Origin: Strobilurus pachycystidiatus | Lineage: Eukaryota; Basidiomycota; Agaricomycetes; Agaricales; Physalacriaceae | Assembly: GCA_019915135.1 (NCBI GenBank) | Contig: JAHLMK010000001.1 | Location: 5,208,001 to 5,272,000 of the forward strand | DNA: 64,000 nt | Direction of reading: 5' to 3' | Shown here: positions 58,728 to 64,000 of the stretch, in pieces | How positions within the stretch are numbered: position 1 is the first letter of the stretch | Layout: each line of letters begins with the position of its first letter | Program-made: the position numbers and the translations under genes | The notes under the pieces: generated by a model | Told to the model about the DNA's origin: nothing | The model's database searches: none | Seen by the model: only the letters and a program-made list of their open reading frames with translations

Positions 58728-59140
58728 AGGACCCCCGAAAATGCTACAAAATGTCTGATACTGGCCCAAAATCTTATCCGGATCCCAAAAAGGAAACCGT
58801 ATCCGCACCTTGCACCAGACGTCCACGGAGGTCGATTTTTATCCGCACTTTGCCACAGAGATGGGCGCCTCGGCATCCCGGCATCGCTCAAAAAGGGAAA
58901 AATCGCGCGCGCCGCGTGCTCTGGTCCACTTCAAGTCAGGCTCAGATTACGGATTTTTATCCGCACCCACTGCCACCAGCACCAAACATCCGCGCGAGAT
59001 CTAGTTTTTATCCGCACCAGGACCCAAAGTACACGACCAAAAACCCAAAATTTTATCCGGAAAGGCATCAAACATCTCTGCCAAAAGTCCAAATTTTATC
59101 CGCACCGCGATCAGACATTTTGTAGCATTTTCGGGGTCCT
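58728..59140. mobile_element. 413-bp hAT-like MITE
   Basis: Inverted ends of about 31 bp (AGGACCCCCGAAAATGCTAC left; the right end lacks one C) are flanked by an 8-bp duplication, GTCAGATT (58720-58727 and 59141-59148). Inside, TTTTATCC with a following GCAC is iterated about seven times. It starts with AGGACCC like the element at 17045, so both may use the same transposase. Confidence 0.85.
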
Positions 59141-59401
59141 GTCAGATTGCTGGCATTGAGCTGTAGAATTTGTCAGCGGAGGGGACGCGGTGTCCGCTTC
59201 GATGTGATCACCTTGACTCTGCTTCACCCGTCACTGCTGTAGTAGGAGTATTTGGGAGCATCTTCCGAGGCATAGGATATGAAGAGTAGATGTTGGATGG
59301 ATGCTACGCAGGAGAGGATGGTTCCCTTGCGTGTAAGGAATGGTGCTTTCGTGGTACCCAAGTGCTGATCACTGGCCAAAGGTGTCAACTGTGAAGTTGA
59401 A

Positions 59402-59693
59402 CTCGCTGTCGATGGTCGGTCCGTGTTGGGATAAAGGATGTCATTCTCTGGAGATAATGACTAGAAAGGTGTGTTGTTTTCCTTCGTGTCGGGCTTCGTG
59501 CTAATAAATAGAAAAGAGGAGGAAAGGTGAAATGTCGGCACGCTTTCTCGCTGTCGATGGTCGGCCCGCGTTTGAAGAAAGGATACCATAGAGATAGTGA
59601 CCAGAAAGGTGTGTTGGTACCCTTTGTGCTGAGCTTCATGCTGATAAATAGAGAACAGACCGTCAAAGAGGAGGAAAGCCGAAATGTTGGTAC
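59402..59693. repeat. tandem duplication, 145-bp period
   Basis: Both units begin CTCGCTGTCGATGGTCGG (59402 and 59547). They share AGAAAGGTGTGTTG, AATAAATAGA and AGAGGAGGAAAG in order, with roughly 80% similarity. Confidence 0.75.
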
Positions 59694-59736
59694 AATCGTC
59701 GTTGAGGGGGCCTGCCGCTGACGATTTTCTTTTTTC

Positions 59737-60355
59737 TTAGAGGAGGTGGGTCAAGATGACGCCGTCGCACATGGTCAACGTCGCCGTATAACGACGTCCT
59801 CCTCGACTGACATACCAGTTTCTGCACGCTTGCATCACCACACCGACTGTGACGCCGCGTGCATCTGCCATTATCTTGTGCACGGTACCATCGGGCAAGT
59901 TTAGCTGTATATCGTGTTTCCTTATGGTCTGACGGGTCTCGTAGGTCTCCGCCACGTCGAGTCTCAGATCGAACGCGTCTCCGATTTCTATTGCGCCCTT
60001 TCCATCTCTGGGCATTGTCAGCATCTGTCCGTACTCGGATCCAAATGCTTTCCCGGCTCATCGATAAGCATGTATACCCACCGGGATATCTTCGCGGCTT
60101 ACCGACTGGTTGATGAGTGTGGGTGGTTGTGGTTGCTGGCTCTGCCGGCCAGGAGGCGCTGTCGGCAGGTGTCTGCCTCCTTGGGTCAGTCAATGAATAG
60201 GGCCACGTGCTCATGCCGTGGTACCCGCTGGTCATAGGCGGGTAGGTCCATGCTGCGGATGTGTGGTCGGTTCGATAATGTTTGGAAGGCTGGTGGGTGC
60301 GTACCTGTGCTTGGGTACGAAGCATGGTTTGTCGCGGAGCCATAGCGCAGTTCAT
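59737..60355 (-). CDS. hypothetical protein, 2 exons, 182 aa
   Basis: Exon 1 (60355-60078) and exon 2 (60007-59737) are joined over a 70-nt intron (GTATAC...CCCAG) in phase 2, giving an open 183-codon frame. The N-terminal half is Thr/Pro/Tyr-rich and probably disordered. The C-terminal half is compact and alternates charged and hydrophobic residues (IQLNLPDGTVHKIMADARGV, TVGVVMQACRNWYVSRGG). No motif recognised. The predicted start lies 64 bp from a poly-C tract. Confidence 0.5.
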
Positions 60356-60418
60356 CGGATGGTGCCGACTGGATGCAGGGGTAGCCGCGCCGGTCTGGGA
60401 AATGCGAGCAACTTTTAG

Positions 60419-60451
<33 letters not shown>
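60419..60451 (+). repeat. poly-C tract, 33 bases
   Basis: An uninterrupted run of 33 C residues on the plus strand lies just upstream of the minus-strand hypothetical gene at 59737-60355. Its exact length may be affected by sequencing or assembly. Confidence 0.9.
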
Positions 60452-60452
<1 letters not shown>

Positions 60453-60955
60453 AGAAGCGGTAGGCTGGTCTCAACCCACCGTCAGGCCCCATTGCCTGAG
60501 GATTGGTCGGCAGACATCCGTACGCATAGCCACCATTGGAATTTGGCTGGGGTTGTCGACGACAAAGATCTTATTCCGAATTCCTTCTGCGGGCGAGCGT
60601 GCGATTTACTGGTCGGCATGTCTACTGGGACTCTGTCGCTGGTGGTGTTCAGTGGCGCGCTATAGGTGGATGCCTCGAGTGCTTGTACAGCTCGGTGCGC
60701 TTCTAGACGCCCCGATCCGTAACTCGGCATCCTCCGGGATACCTCGCGCAGGACTACTGTACGCCACACCTATCTGGAGGAACTCTGAAGACCTTCGAAG
60801 GCAGTCAAAGGCACTACCGGACCGACGGCCGAGGCAACAGACGGCCGAGGCTTCGGAGACGTTTCACCAGACTTCGGAAGGAACTAAGTGCCGGCAATTT
60901 GGGTTCTGAAGGTAGATAGGAAGTATATCATTCCATAGTTCCGTATTTACAACCA

Positions 60956-60976
60956 TTGGGGCCCTTCGGGCCCCAA
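60956..60976. other. strong GC hairpin
   Basis: TTGGGGCCC and GGGCCCCAA are perfect 9-bp arms around a 3-base TTC loop. It lies in the untranslated region upstream of the Gag-like ORF, in sequence that may be an LTR or leader. Confidence 0.7.
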
Positions 60977-61800
60977 GGTAGATACTAGTACCGTCGGAAG
61001 ACGGAAAATAGACTTACTTTTCCCCACCATACCAAAGGAATCAGTTTGAGGTTTCAGCAACGTCGAAGAAGGTCTTCGACGTACTCTCGTTGAGTAGCTG
61101 CCCTCGTCGGTTCTCATTCCACCTTCGGATCCCTTCGTGCCACCTTCGAAGCCTTGTTAGAGCCCTCGACCTTGCTGCGCGCATCGTGGTAGTCGTTTGC
61201 GAAGCCTCCCTCGAGATACCGCTGCTTGCAGCAATTCTTGTTCGAACTCGCCCAGTAGCGTACAAGTGGAGCCCACCGCGAGGGGGTTTCAACTACAACA
61301 CACCACCTTGCTGCTAGGCTCTGGCCCCAAAACGTGCTCAACGAGACGCTCGAGGTCGCTTCCTAAAGCGCATTCCTCCGACAGTTCCGTCGGCACCCGA
61401 CGAGCATACCCATCAGGATCCTCCGACTGCTTCGAACACTCGAAGCCTTCCTCCTCACCTTCCCTCCCAATCGTACCCACCGTCCACTCCCTTTTCAGAA
61501 CCCTTGCCATCGGTACCGGACTCCCTCGCCGAAGAACTCTTCGCAGCGCGCCTCCAGGAGATTACCTTAGGCTTCGAAGGCCTTGTCGTCTCGACCGACC
61601 TTCGTCCAACTATCCCCGAGCTATTCCAGAGTCTCGACCTCGAGCTCTCATCCTCAGGCCAGTCTGCCCGTACTTCGGACTCTCAACGTTCGGAACCACC
61701 AACACCAAAATCACCAGAACAATTCGTACCCGGTACCTTCCCTCCACCACCGTCTTCACACGTCCCCACATTCGTACCACCGTCACTTCCACCACCCGCC

Positions 61801-63591
61801 ATGGCCAACACTGCCGCTAGCAGCATGCCCATTCGGGGGTCACGCAACGCCCTGCACTTCTCCGATGACCCCCGAGATCTTACGGACTACCTGGAGAATG
61901 TCAAACTTACCTGCCAGGAGAAGGGCCTTACAACGGACGCCGACTTCATCAAGTGGGCTACCCATTACATTAAAGCTGATGGACGCCGAGCCTGGGAGCG
62001 CTGCGGCCGGCCTGTTGTACCTGCCGGCGGGGGCGCACCTGTGCCCCCGACCTGGAACGCCTTCAAATCGGCTATACACACCCTCTATCCGGGGTCTGTT
62101 GTCACCACTCGATACGAGCCAGCAGACCTTGAATCGTACGCTTGGCGCCAGGCAAAGGACCAACCTATCTCCACCCGAGAACAGCTGGGTTCCTTCGCTC
62201 GAACCTTTTCGCACATGGTCGATGCCTTGACGGAGGATGACCAGATCTCGCCTGCAGATGAGTCTCGGTGTGGTTTCATCGGACTGGGGCCCGATCTCGA
62301 GTCTAAAGTTCGCCTTCGTCTTGCCACCAAATACCCGGACCATCGTCCAACAAAGCCCTACCCCATTTCTCAGATCATTGCAGCGGCTGATTGGGTCCTT
62401 CCGGGGTCCGAGGGGTCCCACGACGCCGTTGCTGTTCGCAACCCCGTCTACTCAGGATATTCCTCCTCGTCGAAGGGTTTTCAAGGCCCAGTGGTGGTGA
62501 AGACTGAAGTCAAGGATGCTTCGGTCTTAGCCATCGAAAAGCTGGGTTCAGTTATGAACGTCCTGGTAGAGCGGCTAGCAGCACCAGCCGCGCAGTCGAG
62601 GGGCGGCTACCGAGGAAACGATTTCGGCGGCGGTTCAGGCTTCCAGAGCGGTAACCCGCCAGGAGGCGGGGGGTACCAGGGAGAGGGGGGAGGTTACCAA
62701 GGGGGTTGGGGAAGCTATCGAAACCCCCTGGAGCCTTCGTGCGGCTTCTGTCGGGCTAAGAACTGTCCTAACTGGGAGAGCTGTGACGAGTTCAAGGCCC
62801 TGTCCAATGACGGGCTTATTCGCAATGGCCCCGACGGTCGCGCTATGATGAGGGACGGGAGTCGATTCCCCCCGGGACGAGGTCCGCCGGCGGCTCGCAT
62901 CCGCGCCTTCTATGAGAGGAACCCTCCACCTTCGGCGTCTCTTCAAGCAACTGGTGGTGGCACCTCTGGGGGCGGAAACGGTCCCTCCGCTCAGTCCTTC
63001 CTTGTCGAGATAGACCACTCCCGTGCTGACGGTCGGGGTCCGACCTCATCAGGCACTCAGGCCATTCCAGCGGAGGTATTTGCGGCTTCGACCTTCGGCT
63101 TATCTGAATCATCGAACGCGCCATGGGATGAACAAATGGCAGCCTTCAAATCAACATGCGAAAGGATTTCGGAAGGGAAGGATCGTTTCTTGTCAGTACA
63201 TAACGTCGTCACTCGGGCGGCGGGTAGAGCCAAACCACCGGTGGCAGGGAAAGCCTTCGACCCCGCTAAGTCGAGGCCGGGTTCGCCTGAGGACCACTCC
63301 ATCCAGCGGAAGGAGGCCGAGAAGACCTCGTCAGCGCCGCCGATTCCTGCTCGTCACCCCGATCGACAGCTCCAACCTCCGTCGGGGGAGCGCCGTTTCC
63401 CCGTTCCGCCACACCCGGGTCATCTCATCGAGCCCCGTCAGCGCGTTGTACCTCCCTCTGGACAGTCCCAACTACCATCGCAGCCTCGAGCGGCGACGGA
63501 ACCTTCTCCGAGGGAGAAGGGGGTTCAGGCCGGGCCTCGGGCTAGGGAGAATGTTCTTGGCCGGGAGCAGCCTAAGAGGGTGTTCGGATAG
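61801..63591 (+). CDS. Gag-like retroelement protein, about 596 aa
   Basis: The first ATG in frame is 61801. The frame is also open without ATG upstream to at least 61504, with a Pro/Ser-rich stretch, so the true start is uncertain. The N-terminal half is capsid-like (DDPRDLTDYLENVKLTCQEK, WATHYIKADGRRAWE, WNAFKSAIHTLYPG). It is followed by an RGG/Gly-Tyr-rich segment and a zinc knuckle-like CGFCRAKNCPNWESC (C-X2-C-X4-C-X5-C, so no His), then a Pro-rich tail. It resembles Gag of basidiomycete Ty3-type elements. No pol follows before 63.7 kb and I could not define LTRs, so this is either a truncated element or a domesticated Gag. Confidence 0.65.
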   Translation: MANTAASSMPIRGSRNALHFSDDPRDLTDYLENVKLTCQEKGLTTDADFIKWATHYIKADGRRAWERCGRPVVPAGGGAPVPPTWNAFKSAIHTLYPGSVVTTRYEPADLESYAWRQAKDQPISTREQLGSFARTFSHMVDALTEDDQISPADESRCGFIGLGPDLESKVRLRLATKYPDHRPTKPYPISQIIAAADWVLPGSEGSHDAVAVRNPVYSGYSSSSKGFQGPVVVKTEVKDASVLAIEKLGSVMNVLVERLAAPAAQSRGGYRGNDFGGGSGFQSGNPPGGGGYQGEGGGYQGGWGSYRNPLEPSCGFCRAKNCPNWESCDEFKALSNDGLIRNGPDGRAMMRDGSRFPPGRGPPAARIRAFYERNPPPSASLQATGGGTSGGGNGPSAQSFLVEIDHSRADGRGPTSSGTQAIPAEVFAASTFGLSESSNAPWDEQMAAFKSTCERISEGKDRFLSVHNVVTRAAGRAKPPVAGKAFDPAKSRPGSPEDHSIQRKEAEKTSSAPPIPARHPDRQLQPPSGERRFPVPPHPGHLIEPRQRVVPPSGQSQLPSQPRAATEPSPREKGVQAGPRARENVLGREQPKRVFG

Positions 63592-63761
63592 GATGCAGAA
63601 ATTTCTGCACCGCGCCAAACGGGACCCTGTGTAGAAACCGTGCAAAAACCCTGGAATCAATCAGACAGTCCCTGCAAAGGGACCGGTGTTCGTCCGAATT
63701 AAGCCGTGTGATGAGTTGTGTGACACGCGTCATCATAGATCATCGTGCCTCTGATCCATCG

Positions 63762-63986
63762 ATGTCAACGACGCCAGGCATGGCCGCGCCGCGCAACTGC
63801 AAGTGGACAAGTGCCGACCTCAAGAAACTTGTAGATGAGGTGGTCAAGCACTCCAGGGAGACAGGAAAGAAGCCAGATGGAGCCAGCTTCGGACTCCCTT
63901 TCTACAATGCCATTGCCCCGCGTCTTAACCCACCCGAGAGTGGTGCCAACAAGACGGGCAAAAGCTGCAGGAGCAAGATGGGCGAG
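63762..63986 (+). CDS. Myb/SANT-like DNA-binding protein, 5' exon, cut by window end
   Basis: The ATG at 63762 opens MSTTPGMAAPRNCKWTSADL. The frame continues with LVDEVVKHSRETG, GLPFYNAIAPRLNP and NKTGKSCRSKMGE up to a GTATGA donor at 63987. The Trp-containing helix plus the TGKSC.SK.. ending is the pattern of Myb/SANT-like domains that basidiomycetes carry in many copies next to Harbinger-type transposases. The rest lies outside the window. Confidence 0.6.
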
Positions 63987-64000
63987 GTATGATTCTCATC

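Noticed and set aside
60700..61320. An LTR upstream of the Gag-like ORF
   Set aside because: No second copy, target duplication, polypurine tract or primer site could be found in the window.

Overview
The window is fungal and almost certainly from a mushroom-forming basidiomycete (Agaricomycetes). Host genes are cut by many introns of about 46-60 nt with GT/AG borders and CTRAY-like branch sites. There is a clear Cdc42, an OPT oligopeptide transporter, an MFS transporter and a Ty3/gypsy chromovirus. About a third of the window is mobile DNA, some of it nested. All gene models below were spliced by eye from the sequence; no database search was run.

Layout. 0.5-2.5 kb: two host genes of unknown function. 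3.84-8.16 kb: a complete Tc1/mariner-type element with 70-bp perfect terminal inverted repeats and a TA target duplication. It carries its transposase plus a second, oppositely oriented 9-exon gene for a 683-residue AT-hook protein, and a 435-bp MITE sits inside a transposase intron. 9.8-19.9 kb: what looks like a ustiloxin-type (dikaritin-like) ribosomal peptide locus. It contains a secreted precursor with eight near-identical repeats separated by KR/RR sites (minus strand), a single-pass membrane protein, and a divergent UstYa/DUF3328-like oxidase with both HxxHC motifs. A 5.96-kb chromovirus (9943-15906) has landed inside repeat 7 of the precursor with a 5-bp target duplication, leaving six intact repeats in frame. 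20.1-24.5 kb: a second LTR element without polymerase, with LTRs that look identical. 25.3-30.5 kb: MFS transporter, alpha/beta hydrolase and an unknown gene; the first two could belong to the peptide locus, but this is only inference.

30.5-43.5 kb is gene-poor, with diverged repeats and two more inverted-repeat elements. 43.5-56.3 kb is ordinary gene-rich sequence: an SGNH/GDSL esterase, Cdc42, a second Kex2-type repeat-peptide precursor in which each repeat has its own exon, an NTF2-like small protein, an OPT transporter and a secreted agmatinase-type ureohydrolase. 56.3-64 kb is again repeat-rich: a hAT-like MITE, a tandem duplication, an unknown two-exon gene, a 33-base poly-C tract, a Gag-like ORF and the start of a Myb/SANT-like gene cut by the window end.

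The strongest candidates for something new are the retrotransposon-broken repeat-peptide locus with its UstYa partner, the one-repeat-per-exon secreted peptide precursor, and the mariner-type element carrying a large spliced passenger gene. Both LTR elements also carry the signature of Tf1/sushi-type self-primed reverse transcription.
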